Shown here piece after piece: positions 1 to 11,719 of a DNA stretch of 64,000 nucleotides. Numbering within the stretch: the stretch's first letter is position 1; each line of letters begins with the position of its first letter. A model generated the notes under the pieces. That model saw only the letters and a program-made list of their open reading frames with translations, was not told the origin of the DNA and did no database searches. This stretch comes from Diabrotica undecimpunctata (taxonomy: Eukaryota > Arthropoda > Insecta > Coleoptera > Chrysomelidae): the NCBI RefSeq assembly GCF_040954645.1, contig NC_092807.1, forward strand, positions 48,181,991-48,245,990. Reading direction: 5' to 3'. The position numbers were made by a program, and so were the translations under genes.

Positions 1-514
1 ATCTGGCAAGAAATCCTATTCGATTTGTTTCATTTCCTACATATCTGAATTTTCTGGAATAATCTATTTCGCAAACATGTTATCTTCGGTGATCTAGAGA
101 ATTCCTTACTTTTCTATCGAGAATTTTATCGACATTTAGGCTTTTCAGATCAGAATATAAACTTAATCAGTGACTATATGTAAACTAAACATTTTAAACT
201 AACATTTAACCCTATTTCACATTCGCAATTATTAATTTCTCTAACTGTCATTTATTCCGAGTAGGTATATTTGGTTGCCTAATCACATGGCTCACTTATA
301 TTTACAATATTATAATTATTAAAATAAAACTTTTTACATTTATTATATGCTAATTTCTTAAGGATACCCTCATATAAATAATTTTTATAAAATTCTCCAG
401 TATAAAACTTATTAAAATAACCATATATTTTTTATATCTAACATTATCTAGTGTGTAACTTATAAATTATTTTCTTTAAACACTATTTTTCTTTCTCCTA
501 TATTCATATCATTT

Positions 515-566
<52 letters not shown>

Positions 567-1061
567 ATATGATTGGTGTTTATAGAAAATAATTTATAAG
601 TTACATTACTAGATAATATTAAAAATAATAAGTATTTGGTTATTTTAATAAGTTATATACGAGAGAATTTTATAAAAATATATTTATGTGAGGGCATTTT
701 TATGAAATTAGCATATAATAATTGTAAAAAGTTGTATTTTAATGTTGTAAATATATTTAAGTGAGCCATGTGATTAGGCAACCAGATATACATACTCTCG
801 AAGTGACAGATAGAAATTAAGAATTATTACGAATATAAAGTGGGGTTATAATAAAATGTTAGTTTAAAATGTTTAATTCATGTAAGTTAATGATTTAAGT
901 GTATATTCTGATCTGAAAAGCCTAAATGTCAACAAAATTATTAATAGAAAAGTATGGAATTCTCTAGATCACCGGAGATGGCCTTGTTTGCGAAATGTTT
1001 TGTTTCAGAAAATTCAGACATGTATTTAATAGAACAAATGGAACATGAATTCTTACCAGAT
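1..1061. repeat. Long inverted repeat (foldback/MITE-like) with (TA)n centre
   Basis: The first ~516 bases read as the reverse complement of ~565-1061: the start ATCTGGCAAG matches the end CTTACCAGAT, and both arms share the segment GATCTAGAGAATTCC. The arms are ~500 bp with scattered mismatches and meet at (TA)n 517-564. No protein is encoded. The left end coincides with the window edge, so the true end and any target duplication cannot be judged. It may be a non-autonomous foldback DNA element or the folded U3 part of a long LTR, since promoter-like sequence follows at 1084. Confidence 0.7.
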
Positions 1062-1083
1062 GGTTCTGGAACATCCAAAAAGA

Positions 1084-1850
1084 TATAAATACCCGGTGAT
1101 TTGGATTCAGAAAGTCAGTCAGAAAGTTTAGTAAGAAAGTCCATTCAGTTAGTCAATCAGTGATGAGTTATCAGTTACAGTTCAGTCAGATGTCCAGTTT
1201 TTAGTATGAAAGTTAGTTAGAGTCAGTCAATCAGTTCAAATTGTTCAATATAGTGAGTTAAATGAAGATTAAGAAAGAGTATAAAGAAAATATTATTGAA
1301 CATTAAAAATTATGCATATATGTGTTAATGCACATTTATAATTATACACAAATAATATTGAAGATTAAAAAAGTATATTAGAAGAATATTGGTTGGATAT
1401 TGGTATATTGAAAAGAAGAATAAATATAAATGCTGTTTGCTGTTTTGCTTGGTGGTTTATAAATGCTGTGAAGAAAAATATCTTAAATTGGTGGAAGCTG
1501 ATAATTGGAAAAAGTAATTTCATAAAAACAAGGATAACCGAAGCTGAGAAGAAGACATTTGAGTCGTGATTATAATCTATATAGTGGAAAACAGTTCATT
1601 TAGGCATTCAGTGACAGAAAGGTACAAAAATTTTGTTAATATAATTTAGTTAGTGTCATAACAATTTCAATTTTGAAGATAGTTTGTTTAAATTTTACAT
1701 TGTCTATAGAATTTAATTAGTTTCGTAAGAATTTCAATTTAAAGATAGTTTATTTTAAATTTACATTAGCTAGTTTAGATATATATGTGTGTTTCATAAT
1801 ATATCTAATAAAGATAATTTCAAAAGTACTTACAAACTAATTCTTTGAGA
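1084..1850 (+). promoter_or_regulatory. LTR-like promoter and polyadenylation segment
   Basis: A TATAAATA box (1084-1091) is followed ~25 bp later by CAGTCAGTCAG-type initiator repeats, and an AATAAA signal lies at 1807-1812. Box, initiator and downstream poly(A) signal in ~750 bp with no open frame resemble the R/U5 part of a retrotransposon LTR. No coding region of that element is attached and LTR borders are not visible, so this is inference. Confidence 0.3.
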
Positions 1851-1924
1851 ACCGCGATAAAAACCCTATATATTACATCATTAAAAATACTCATTGCTCA
1901 TCATTCAAACAAACAATACATCAA

Positions 1925-1928
<4 letters not shown>

Positions 1929-2002
<74 letters not shown>
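1929..2002. repeat. (TA)n microsatellite
   Basis: An uninterrupted AT dinucleotide run of ~74 bp. An apparent Ile-Tyr-rich open frame across it is a repeat artefact. Confidence 0.95.
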
Positions 2003-2005
<3 letters not shown>

Positions 2006-2951
2006 GGTATCACATGTATCAGCTTATTACCCGAACTTATTCGTAAACTAGTTCGGGTTTTATTATGCAATTTGCAATTTAGTGAAATTTTGCAATGGAT
2101 TGTATATTTTATTTTATTATGTTTTATTCTGTGATATTGACGATTTATCTAATTTTAGTAAATTTTAATTGATATTATTTTTTTTTTTACTTTTCTAAGT
2201 ATTGTCCATAAAATTTTCAGTGACAACAAAGCATATTTCGATTCTATTCTAAAGTAAATATATGTGTGTAGTAATATATTTTGTTTCAGTTAACTTACAT
2301 AACCTTCGCTTGGTATCTATATTTGTATATTTAACATTTCTATCAGAAACATAATTTATACTTTCATAAAATAAATACATTAATGTAGCACTGAGTAAGA
2401 ACAAAAATAGTAAAAGTAGATCAATTTACCCAGTTAAACCACTGAATAACCTACCTTATGTTTTAACTCGTGTTGGTTCAAGGGCTTAAGTCATTATCAT
2501 TAGGTACACAGTAGACGTTTAAATATTATGACTTAACTACAAAAGATCGATAAATACGTTTCCTAGCAGAATAATTGCTACTAACAACATTACCATTTTA
2601 TTTAACAGGAAGCTCCCACCAATTAATGGTTATGTTTTTCTCAGCGATAGAAATTTAATAGATAATCCACTTATATGGTGCCGGAGCAGGTACAATTAGC
2701 TGCAATTAAAAGTATAGTTGAAATTTTCGGAATTTTAGAATTACCGAAAATAATATAAATTTATAAAAAAAGAGTACATTTCTGTAAGATTGCTCCGAAT
2801 TAAGCTAACTTGGAGCTGTGTAACTTGTTTGCGTTTTCTCTTTGTGCTAATTATATAAATGTGTACTTAAAAATGTTAACACCGTTAGTTAATACATAAA
2901 TAAATTTTAAAAATTTTCTGCATATATACGCGTAGCCGTAAAAATACATGT
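2003..2951. other. Gene-free AT-rich spacer
   Basis: No coding similarity is visible. The only structure is a small hairpin at 2029-2058 (ACCCGAAC paired with GTTCGGGT). It ends at the TTAA that flanks the piggyBac element. Confidence 0.6.
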
Positions 2952-2955
2952 TTAA

Positions 2956-5380
2956 CCCTGCTGTCCCGTTAGATTCAACTACACAAATGTACTGTTCGGG
3001 TCAATATGACCCAACTATGGCTTACGCTCCTTAATCGAAATAAAATAAGCTAATAGTGCTAAACAAAACTTTACTAACAAAAAATTATGGTTAATTAAAC
3101 AAAAATGATGTTGTTATTGTAAATTAAACCTTATTAACAAAAACAAAAGGTATTTTTTTTTCATTAACCAGAAAAGCCTAATAACAAATATCTACAAAAT
3201 TTAATTCAGTTTACAACTGGGACAGTAATAAAAAGAATGGGTTTTACAAATATGTTTATGACATATACAACATAAAATATTAGTCTTATTACCGTTTTTA
3301 GAACAAAATTTACAGCGTGATCGTTTAGCAGGTGGAGTTGGATTGTTCATAGACGGTTCACACGAACTAGAATTTCCATCTTCTCTACTCACTTCTGCTC
3401 GTGTCTTTTTTACCAGTTCTTGTGAGTCTTTTGTTCTTGGTAAATTTTTCCTGAAAAGGACAAGTGGTTTCACCAGTGTTTTTCCCAATTCCTCAAGACA
3501 AATTCGCCGTTTTGTAAGTTTATTGGTGTTCCATTGGGGATTTATTGATGTCCATAAAACGAACGCGTTGTAGGCAGAAATGTCCAGCATATTATAAAAA
3601 ACAATCATCGGCCAGCGATTTATCTTTCTCTTACATGTATATGTACCAACAAGCTGATCTAGAGTATCCACTGCTCCCTTACTGGAATTATAATCTAAAA
3701 TAATTTGGGGCTTTTTGTCATTTCTGTCACTAATAGCCTTTTTAGGATGCAAAGTACTCATAAGAACAATATTTTTATTCTTTTTAGGAATATAGTTAAC
3801 AACAGTGGTATCCTGCTTGAAGTAAAAATACGAACTATGAACTTCTTTATTCGCAATTTGTGCTGGAAGCTCTGGTTTATTTTTTCTTATAGTCCCCAGC
3901 ATTGTATTTTTTCTTTTTAGAAGAAGTTGGCCTAAATTGTACGATGTAAAAAAGTTATCGCAAGTAATATTGTGGACTTTCAAATCATTAGTCAAGTCGC
4001 ACACCACACGCATTCCCTGATTTCGTTCTGGCGCGGCACCTGCTTCTTTTCCTGTATAGATCTGCAATTTTAGAGCATAAGAACTTTTGGTGTCACATAA
4101 AGCCCAAATTTTTATGCCATATTTCGCTGGCTTGCTTGGAATGTACTGTTTAAAGGGACAGCGACCTCTAAAGGCTACCAATTGCTCGTCGATAGTAACA
4201 TTTTCATCAGGGTTAAAAAATTTTGGTAGATTTTCCATCCATTTTCCCCAAATTTCACGTATTGCAGCAAGTTTATCTAATCGTCTCCTATCCTGTCTAG
4301 TAGTCTTGTTATCAAAACGTATCACTTGCGAAATTTTTGTAAACACTTCAAGGGACATTGTTGCTCGAAATATACTACGACCAGTTTCTTCATTCCACAA
4401 ACTTTTAGTTGATTCACCATGGGACTTAAAAACCCCAGCTAATAATAAAAGACCAATGTATGCTTGAAAACCAATTTTATCCAAGTCTTTCCAGTTGGTT
4501 CCAAAAACACGCTGGCCTTCCATGTTTGTCATATTAATAATTTGGTTTGCAACTATGTCGGAAAAGAGCACGTCAAATGAATTTTTGATATCGAAAATTC
4601 GTGCACATGCGTACCTTGTAACTCCTGGAGCATTATTTATAACATTGGCCGTAGAAAAACGACCGCGTTGATAAGGAGGATCAAGCGACCACTGAATATT
4701 ACCATCTTTCGAAGGAACTGTTACAGAAGGTTCTACAGGATGTGGTACGTAAAATGGAATAACAGAATTATCACTACTTTCTTCTTCACTCTCACTACTT
4801 GTATGGTTTTCTGTTTCTGATATGAATTCATCACTGTCTGACACGTTCGCGAGCTCGCGCAGCTCATTTTCGGTTAGCGTTCTTCGATGCGACATTATCA
4901 ACATGCAAAAATAGACTGAAATGTATATGAATGGCATGAATGCGCTTGACATATCATCAGTGTCCTACCACTTGTCTATCACCCCCACTTCCTTCTACAT
5001 GACGTGCCCTTCTGCCTGCCATCGTCCAGCTACACTTCAAATTTTTACAAGTTCTAGCTTCAGAAACTTGTTTTTATTTATAAACTTACATGACTGACAA
5101 ACACTGTTAGAAAATATAAAACACTGCCAACTAAACATACGTACACAGGTAATTTTTAACGGTTTAGATACGTGGGTCATATTGACCCGAACGTATCATA
5201 GGTAACAATTTAATTTTTATCAAAAAAATCAGGAAGTTGAAGTTTTATCTCATATGCAATTGAAAGACCTCAGATTAGGTAATAAAGTCACGGAATACCA
5301 AAACGTTACGTCGCGTAATAATTTGTAAAATACGAAATAATTTTTTTTTTGGTCAAATAAACCCCAACATGACAGCAGGA
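2956..5380 (-). mobile_element. Complete piggyBac-family element
   Basis: The 2425-bp element is bounded by TTAA on both sides (2952-2955 and 5381-5384). Its ends match as inverted repeats (CCCTGCTGTC on the left, GACAGCAGGA on the right). Inside each end is an imperfect palindrome with a GGGTCAATATGACCC core, at 2994-3013 and 5173-5192, lying in inverted orientation. TTAA target sites and short inverted ends are defining features of piggyBac. The single transposase gene is uninterrupted, so this is the best candidate for a recently active autonomous element in the window. Confidence 0.95.
3201..4952 (-). CDS. piggyBac transposase, intact
   Basis: The frame encodes 583 aa, close to the usual piggyBac length (~590 aa). 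The real start is probably Met20 (ATG at 4895, MSHRR), because the first 19 residues are hydrophobic and atypical while an acidic Ser/Glu-rich N-terminus follows. The core holds the catalytic aspartates in family contexts: D255 (TIDEQLVAFRGRC), D332 (ITCDNFFTS), and D429 with D432 (GAVDTLDQLVG). A Cys/His-rich zinc-binding tail lies at 547-580 (CKFC, CCIC, CKTH, CPSC). Family knowledge: it cuts and pastes at TTAA in the nucleus. No stop or frameshift is present. Whether it is active is inference. Confidence 0.93.
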   Translation of the reverse strand: MSSAFMPFIYISVYFCMLIMSHRRTLTENELRELANVSDSDEFISETENHTSSESEEESSDNSVIPFYVPHPVEPSVTVPSKDGNIQWSLDPPYQRGRFSTANVINNAPGVTRYACARIFDIKNSFDVLFSDIVANQIINMTNMEGQRVFGTNWKDLDKIGFQAYIGLLLLAGVFKSHGESTKSLWNEETGRSIFRATMSLEVFTKISQVIRFDNKTTRQDRRRLDKLAAIREIWGKWMENLPKFFNPDENVTIDEQLVAFRGRCPFKQYIPSKPAKYGIKIWALCDTKSSYALKLQIYTGKEAGAAPERNQGMRVVCDLTNDLKVHNITCDNFFTSYNLGQLLLKRKNTMLGTIRKNKPELPAQIANKEVHSSYFYFKQDTTVVNYIPKKNKNIVLMSTLHPKKAISDRNDKKPQIILDYNSSKGAVDTLDQLVGTYTCKRKINRWPMIVFYNMLDISAYNAFVLWTSINPQWNTNKLTKRRICLEELGKTLVKPLVLFRKNLPRTKDSQELVKKTRAEVSREDGNSSSCEPSMNNPTPPAKRSRCKFCSKNGNKTNILCCICHKHICKTHSFYYCPSCKLN

Positions 5381-5384
5381 TTAA

Positions 5385-6651
5385 ATATTTTCCTTATTTC
5401 ATTTTCTTCCTTTAAATGACACTTTCATTCGTCGGACACGAATGCTCATTTTAAACAGGTGTCCGTTTAAGATATTTACATAATGGAAGTGCTGGACCTA
5501 GAGCTGTTTGTCACTAAGTCAAATTAAACAACGTCATTTTTTTAATTAGTGTAATGCGTTCAATAACTAAACTAATAAATATTAAAGTTTTACAACTCAA
5601 AGTTTAAAAATGTCTCAAATAATGACAAATCTCCTTAGTACACTTCTTTTGGTAAAATTTGTACTATCAAGGGACATATTTTCTCACCGTTAGCGTTGGC
5701 GTTGGCGATTTCTTGACCGTCGTATATTACTTTTTATCTCTCTCTATCTTAAACTCAGCAGGAAAATGTGCGCCATTTTGACTAATGGCGCGATTTCAGT
5801 ATCCCTGTCTCCCCTTGCACTTTTATGGCCCTCTATATAACCCACGACGTTCCTTCTGGCCTCAATTGCTTAGCTGGGTAGTAATCATTTTGTGATCAAA
5901 CTATAATAAAATGTTTATCTTGTCGATTTTCCCTTTTATTTTAGAAGAGCTTCGAGCCAATTTGATTTTTGTGGTATGTTCTATCGCCATTATTTATTGT
6001 CTTGTTATTATTCTACTTCTTCCACATTGGACTAGTTATATTCTACTGATTGTGCGTAATAACGTTTTTGTGTGGAATTTGATTTTTATAGTTGAAGTTA
6101 GCACAAGATAATAGTAACGAATTTTGTTACTGCACAGTTAAATAAATATGTAAGTAGCTAATAATAACTCAGGAATATACTCTTATTAATGTATTTCATG
6201 AATGTTCACTTTAAAGAAAGGCATTTGTCGAATGATAATATAACACCTTTTCTCGATTTTGGATTTTTGTACCAAATATGTCGTTTATAATAAACGCCCT
6301 TTTAGAGATTTTATATTTCTGTAATTTATAATTACAGTGTCGGGATTTGTTAACATTTTTTTGTTTTCGTTTTGTTGTTTATTTTGCAATAACTGTTTTG
6401 TTTACGGATCGATTTTAATTTAGCGTATCTCATTTTGTGAATCTTTTTTTTAAGATAGACAAGTTTTCAAGTACCGATGAAAATAATTATTTTAGTTTAA
6501 TTAAGTTTAACGTCTTTATTGTTTATTTAAAAATATTTCCTTTAAAAATTGATGAATCTTTAAATAAGACTATTTTTGTAAAATCTAAAAAAATCTTATT
6601 GGTCTATATACATAAGTACATTATATTCAATACATAAAAATTAAAGCCATG
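5385..6651. other. Intergenic segment with a promoter-like stretch
   Basis: Between the piggyBac and hAT elements I recognise no coding domain. A TATATAA box (about 5834-5840) with short downstream sequence and a later AATAAA (about 6143) could be a solo LTR or promoter remnant. The open frames at 5911-6111 and 6437-6637 are low-complexity hydrophobic or Lys/Ile-rich and not assignable. Confidence 0.4.
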
Positions 6652-7060
6652 ACCTAAAGCAGAGTTTCCCAAACTTATCTAAACCGCGACCCCTTTTTGC
6701 TAAAAATTTGTTCGCGACCACCCAATTTCCCCCCACTCATTTATTCAATATTATTTGACAGAAATAGCGTGCCTAATTTACAATTATCTGATGGTTTCTC
6801 AAATTTACTTTTACTTTACTGTTTAAGTTTAAATCAAAAACAATTATTTTAATGATTGCGATCTGTCCCACTAGTAATTAGTAGAGGTACTTCTGCCAGA
6901 ATAGCATTTACAATAAAAATAAATAATAAGAAGTCGACTGTACATTGTACACCGCGACATACTAGCTTGTGTCTACATCGAAAAACTCTTCCATGATAAT
7001 CGCGAAAGTGCTCGCTACTAGATGGCACTCTGGAACGTTCTCGTAGCCTCGTTTTGGCTT

Positions 7061-7068
7061 TATATAAG
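7061..7068 (+). promoter_or_regulatory. TATA box of the hAT transposase
   Basis: TATATAAG lies 142 bp upstream of the transposase ATG, with a CCTCAGTACG initiator-like site ~25 bp downstream. Spacing and placement inside the element support a core promoter. Confidence 0.5.
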
Positions 7069-7202
7069 CGGCGATGCGCAACAAAACCTCAGTACGAATC
7101 CAAACAGCCTATGGTGGCGAACGCGGTGTTGAGTAATGAGTAAATATTTTACGACTTACGTATTCCCGTTTACGTATTTACGTCTACGATAAATTATAAA
7201 TT

Positions 7203-9046
7203 ATGGATAAGTTTTTAAAAAGAAGTGCAGAACCATCTACGTCTGAAAGTGGCAGTAGCAGCAATAAAAATAAAAACAGATTCTACATTGATAAATATAT
7301 TAAATATGGTTTTACCGTTATTTCCAATAAACCACAATGTGTTATTTGTGGACAAGTCTTGTCAAAAGAAAGCATGAAGCCATCAAAGTTACTTCGACAT
7401 TTAAATAGCAAACATGCAGATAAAAAAGACAAGCCCGTAGAATTCTTTGAAAGAAAGCTGAACGTCCTTCACAAACAGCAAGACAGTTTTCCCTTGGCAA
7501 CCACTACTAATGAAAAAGCATTATTAGCAAGTTATAAAGTTGCTTATTGTGTTGCCAAAACTAGTAATCCGCACACAATTGCTGAAAATCTGATTTTTCC
7601 AGCAGCTGTTGAAATGGTACATATAATGTGTGGGGAAAGAGAGGCTGCAAAATTAAATACAATACCTCTGTCAAATTATACTATCCAAAGAAGAATTAGT
7701 GATATGGCAGAAGATATTCAAGCGCAAGTTGTGGAAAATCTTAATAAATGCACGTACTTCTCTCTTCAAATGGACGAATCCACAGATATATCTAACTGTG
7801 CCCAATTCATTACGTTTGTAAGATATGATACAAATAATGGCATTCAAGAAGATATTTTTTTTTGTTCCCATTGGAGACCAATACCACTGGAAAATGTTTA
7901 CTCGACACTTTTGTGAAACGTACAAGTAAATATGATATTGACTGGAGTAAATGTATTGCTATATGCACAGATGGCGCTGAAGCTATGACAAGACATAAAT
8001 CTGGTCTTGTCGTCAAATTACAAGAAATAATGCCTAATGCCAAATGGAGACATTGTTTTTTACATCGAAAAGCTCTTGCGTCCAAAGCTTTACCTCCTGA
8101 AATGGACTGTGTTATAAAAACCATCATTAAAGTTATAAATTCCATTAAAGAAAAAGCTTTGCAGACCCGTATTTTTAGAAAAATTTGCGAAGACATGGGT
8201 GCTTTATTTGAAAATCTTCTCTATCACACCGAAGTAAGGTGGCTTTCAAGGGGCAACGTCTTAAAAAGAGTATTTCACTTAAGAGCAGAGCTTTTAATGT
8301 ATTTGAAAGATGAGAAGTCCCCATATGAAAATCAATTTTCCTATCCTATTTGGCTTCTGAAACTAGGTTTCGTTGCTGATATTTTCGAGCAATTAAATAT
8401 TTTGAACAGTAATTTACAAGGACGCGACATTAATATAATTATAGCCACAGATAAAATTAAGCCGTTTCTAAGAAAAATCGATTTATGGTCGACCTCACTT
8501 GGCAAAAAACAACTCGATTTATTCCAGTGCCTTCAGGAAATTATGGAAAATGTATCCAATTACAGTGCTACAAATTTTGAACAAGTTTTTGCTGACATGC
8601 ATGTTACTTTGCTCAATTTAAAACAACAGCTCCGTGATTATTTCCCCGAAGAAATTCAAAACAGTTACGACAGTTGCAGATGGATACTAAATCCGTTTTT
8701 AGCCGATTCCTTTCAGCATGGTGAAATACCAATAAACATGAAAGAAAAACTTATTGAAATATCAAGTGATGGAATGTTGAAGCTCCAATTTTTTTCCCAG
8801 AACTCGGACCAATTTTGGACCGAAAAGATGCAGGAATACCCCCAGTTGGCGAGTGAAGCTGTAAAATGTTTGGTTCCATTTGTAACATCATATTTGTGTG
8901 AGTTAAGTTTCTCGTCTATGACTGCCATTAAAACAAGAGTTTGAAATCGCCTCGTACTTGAAAATGATATAATTGTATGTGTCTCAAATACACAGCCTAG
9001 ATTTGAAAGATTAGTTTCACAGAAACAGGCGCATAGCTCTCATTAG
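7203..9046 (+). pseudogene. hAT transposase with one frameshift and one stop
   Basis: The first frame (7203-7916, 237 aa) has a BED zinc finger with C46, C49, H66 and H71, then the RNase-H-like core start (MDESTDIS). The frame then shifts by one base in the T-run at 7854-7862. The second frame continues through CTDGAEAM, HCFLHRKAL and TEVRWLSRGN to the C-terminal dimerisation region. A TGA at 8942-8944 interrupts it, and the frame stays open for 33 more codons to a natural-looking stop at 9044-9046. With only two lesions the copy is fairly young. The first half alone could still make a BED-domain fragment. Confidence 0.9.
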
Positions 9047-9260
9047 GATTATAATATTTGACTTTGTTTTACTCTTTTATTTTTACGGACTAATATTTAG
9101 TTTTATATTTCGTCTGATAATTAATTGTTAATTTCTATTTACGGCGTTGTTAAAATAAAAATACATGATCTAACAAAGTGGTGCTTTTGTCTTATTTTGG
9201 AAATGTTCGGCGACCCCCCAGGGGGTCGCGACCCCCACTTTGGGAAACACTGACCTAAAG

Positions 9261-9463
9261 GATACCAAATGGTTAAAACCCGATTACTTCAAAACGGTCG
9301 AGACTACTCCATCACTTTATTCAGGTTTTCAGTCAGACTCTATGGTAAAATGCAAAAATGTCAATTGCTACAAAATATTTTTACAAGAAAGGCAACCCTG
9401 TTTAAAATACTACAGCCAGAAGTTCCGTAAGAACAAAAAATATACCGAGTATAGACCTTAGAG
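9261..9463 (+). other. Unassigned sequence between two hAT elements
   Basis: This 203-bp stretch is the flank into which the complete hAT inserted and ends where the next hAT relic begins. It is open in one frame (about 66 codons, with CKNVNCYK) and less AT-biased than its surroundings. It could be an exon or retroelement fragment. I do not recognise the product. Confidence 0.3.
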
Positions 9464-10620
9464 CAGCGCTTTCCAAACTTATTCGTACTGTGATGCCCTT
9501 GGAACTTTGCTATTTTTTTTGTAATTTTAGTACTAGCCTAGTAACAGTTTATGGTTATAACAAAAACAATATTTGAACATGTATATTTTTTATTAGAAAT
9601 TAAGAATGAAATGAAAACATAGGCAAAAAAATAAAAAGGAATATTTATTTATGTAACTGGCTGGTTAATTTAAAGGATGTGCTTGTTTTTTTGAGCTTAG
9701 CTTAGGAAACTCTGGCTCCAATTTGGAAATTGCAACTCTTATTTCTTTTTCTAAGTTTATGTTTGACCTATACTTGTTTTTAATTACTGCAACTGCAGAA
9801 AAGCCCGTTTCGCACAAGAACGAAGTCACAAATGGTAATAAAACATTAATTGCAGCAGTGCTGATGGCATGATAATCATGAGAAAGTGCGCTCCAAAATT
9901 CCAGTTTGTCCTTGTCGTATTAAAGCTTTAGGTTGAAATCACAAGACAATTCTCTGTTGTTTTCCTTCCTTTGTTGAAAGTGTCGGTGGCGTGGATGACA
10001 GGAAAGAATATCTTGTAAAGCAGGGAAACATTCAATTTCTTGATTTTCTGATTTTCTCTTCCATAAGAGCAACTTCTTTTGAAACTCAGTAATTTTATTT
10101 GTTAATTTCACGATATGAGTATTGTTTTCCTACAAAGACTTATTAAGATCATTTAATTTGTTAAATATGTCTCAGAGGTATGCTAATTTTGTTATAAATT
10201 CTGAATTAATAAAGTTTTCCGCATTATTATGTAATTCTTTATGTAGATATGTGTAAAATTCATTTCTTAATTCGTATACACGTCCTAGTACGTTGCCTTT
10301 GGACAGCCAACTAGAGTTGCAATAATAAATTGAAGAGGTGTGCACGGCCCACATTTCACCACAAAGTTTATGGCAAAGTCTCTCAAAGAACCACCCTCCG
10401 AAAGTACCACCTTAGTCTTATTCATCAAACAGATTCAAAAATAGTTTTCCTATGGACTCCCTCTCATTCTGTAATCGAGGGAAATGAAAACGCTCTTCGT
10501 TAGACTTGGACAGCTGCGCAATTACTTTCATTGGCAGAACGATGAAGTCCAGACTTAAATATAAAGCAACTGTTAGGATCTCACCAAGTTTTCCTATTTT
10601 GCTTTCGGTTAGATTGCAAT
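9464..10620 (-). pseudogene. hAT element relic (3' part)
   Basis: A terminal sequence CAGCGCTTTCCAAACTT starts at 9464, like the complete hAT nearby. Minus-strand fragments at 9920-10111 and 10172-10354 carry hAT transposase similarity, the clearest being WLSKGNVLGRVYELRNEF. Stops and shifts separate the pieces, and the 5' part of the element is missing at ~10620 where LINE sequence begins. It is related to, but diverged from, the 6660-9252 copy. Confidence 0.75.
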
Positions 10621-10915
10621 CGTACTTACAAACACCTCATAAATCATAATCATGCATTAAAATGCAGTAAGTGTGATATGCCAATAACAATAAAACATCT
10701 GCTACAAGAATGTGATGAATTTGACGCTTACAAACATTCAATATCTGGATATTTAAAGAATATAAAAAACATTTCTTAATAACATTGATAAAGACATGAG
10801 AAATATGGGAATACGTGCTTGGCGGAGAAAGGCAATGGATGGGGATGACTGGAGAGAAATTCTTGAGGAGGCTAGGACCCACATAGGGTTGTAAAGCCAG
10901 CATGATGATGATGAT
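10621..10915 (+). pseudogene. Two joined non-LTR retrotransposon 3' fragments
   Basis: The first ~150 bp encode a CSKCDMPITIKHLLQEC-type Cys/His segment found after RNase H in jockey-like ORF2. Then the frame changes to a WRRKAMDGDDWREILEEAR tail ending in (GAT)n, typical of a different LINE 3' end. The join suggests two truncated insertions abutting each other. Confidence 0.55.
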
Positions 10916-11109
10916 ACAAGACATTCTTAACCTTCAAACTGACTTTCTAAACCTCTTTTCCGATTCCTTAACAAATGGAACTTAGCAAGCAATTAAGATA
11001 TATTGTACCTAAATTTATATTTTGCATACGTATGTATGTGAAATACCTTCGTGGTTAATGCGGTTATTTTCTAAATAAAACAAAACATGTATATAATAAT
11101 ACAGGGATA

Positions 11110-11700
11110 ATTATCATGTGTAGATAACATCAAGGAGATATTTAGCGACTACCAAATAGTCCAACAATCGAGCTAAAGAGAAGAATAAACCTCGCTTGGG
11201 CTCCATTTGGAAAGATGAAGGATATGTTTAGGTCTAAGATTCCAATGTGTCTAAAAAGAAAAGTATTTAATCAGTGTATTTTGCCAGTGGTGACCTACGG
11301 CGCAGAAACCCTAACACTCACAAGAACAACAGTGAGTAAACTACAAGTTGCGGAGAAAGTAATGGAGAGAATAATGTTAGGGATTTCTCTACGTGATAGA
11401 ATACCCAATGCTACTATACGCAAAAGATCAGGAGTAGCAGACGTTATTGAAAGGATAACAACACTAAAGTGGAACTTGGCAGGTCATGTAGCAAGATCAG
11501 TTGATGACCGGTGGACAAAAAGAATTTTGGAATGGATACCCCGAATATAAGCCAACAGAAATAGAGGTAGACCCCCAACGAGATGAACAGATGACATAAA
11601 AAGAGTGACTACAAATTGGATTCATATGGCACAAAATCGGACTAAGTAGAAAAACATGCGAGAGGCCTATGTGTAGCAGTGGACGTTAGAGACTAGTTGA
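11110..11700 (+). pseudogene. RTE-like LINE C-terminal fragment, group A copy 1
   Basis: The open segment 11215-11550 encodes the region after the reverse transcriptase: VVTYGAETLTLT, then LGISLRDRIPN, then KWNLAGHVAR and RWTKRILEW. Reading continues beyond a stop to the WIHMAQNR region and a degraded GATGAT tail. It is 5'-truncated with no catalytic RT motif. I place it in the RTE clade by similarity of this tail; a nucleotide comparison would settle that. Confidence 0.7.
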
Positions 11701-11719
11701 TGATAATGAACTCTAACGA

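Larger units (their letters stand above)
6660..9252 (+). mobile_element. Full-length hAT element (BED-finger/SCAND3-like type)
   Basis: The 2593-bp element has an exact 8-bp target duplication ACCTAAAG (6652-6659 and 9253-9260). Its terminal repeats are CAGAGTTTCCCAAACTT and, inverted on the right, ACTTTGGGAAACACTG. An 8-bp duplication and CAG..CTG ends are hAT hallmarks. It carries one transposase gene, now mutated, and a TATA promoter upstream of it. Confidence 0.93.

Noticed and set aside
1845..2051. Ile-Tyr repeat open frames over (TA)n runs (also at 29.0, 42.5 and 53.6 kb)
   Set aside because: They are translations of TA microsatellites. At 29.0 and 42.5 kb they lie inside transposase relics but are not real domains.
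3343..4467. Plus-strand open frames opposite the intact piggyBac transposase
   Set aside because: Antisense shadows of the 583-codon gene without any recognised motif.
5911..6111. Small hydrophobic frame with membrane-like segments
   Set aside because: Low-complexity Ile/Leu/Val content expected from AT-rich sequence; no homologue recognised and no conserved start context.
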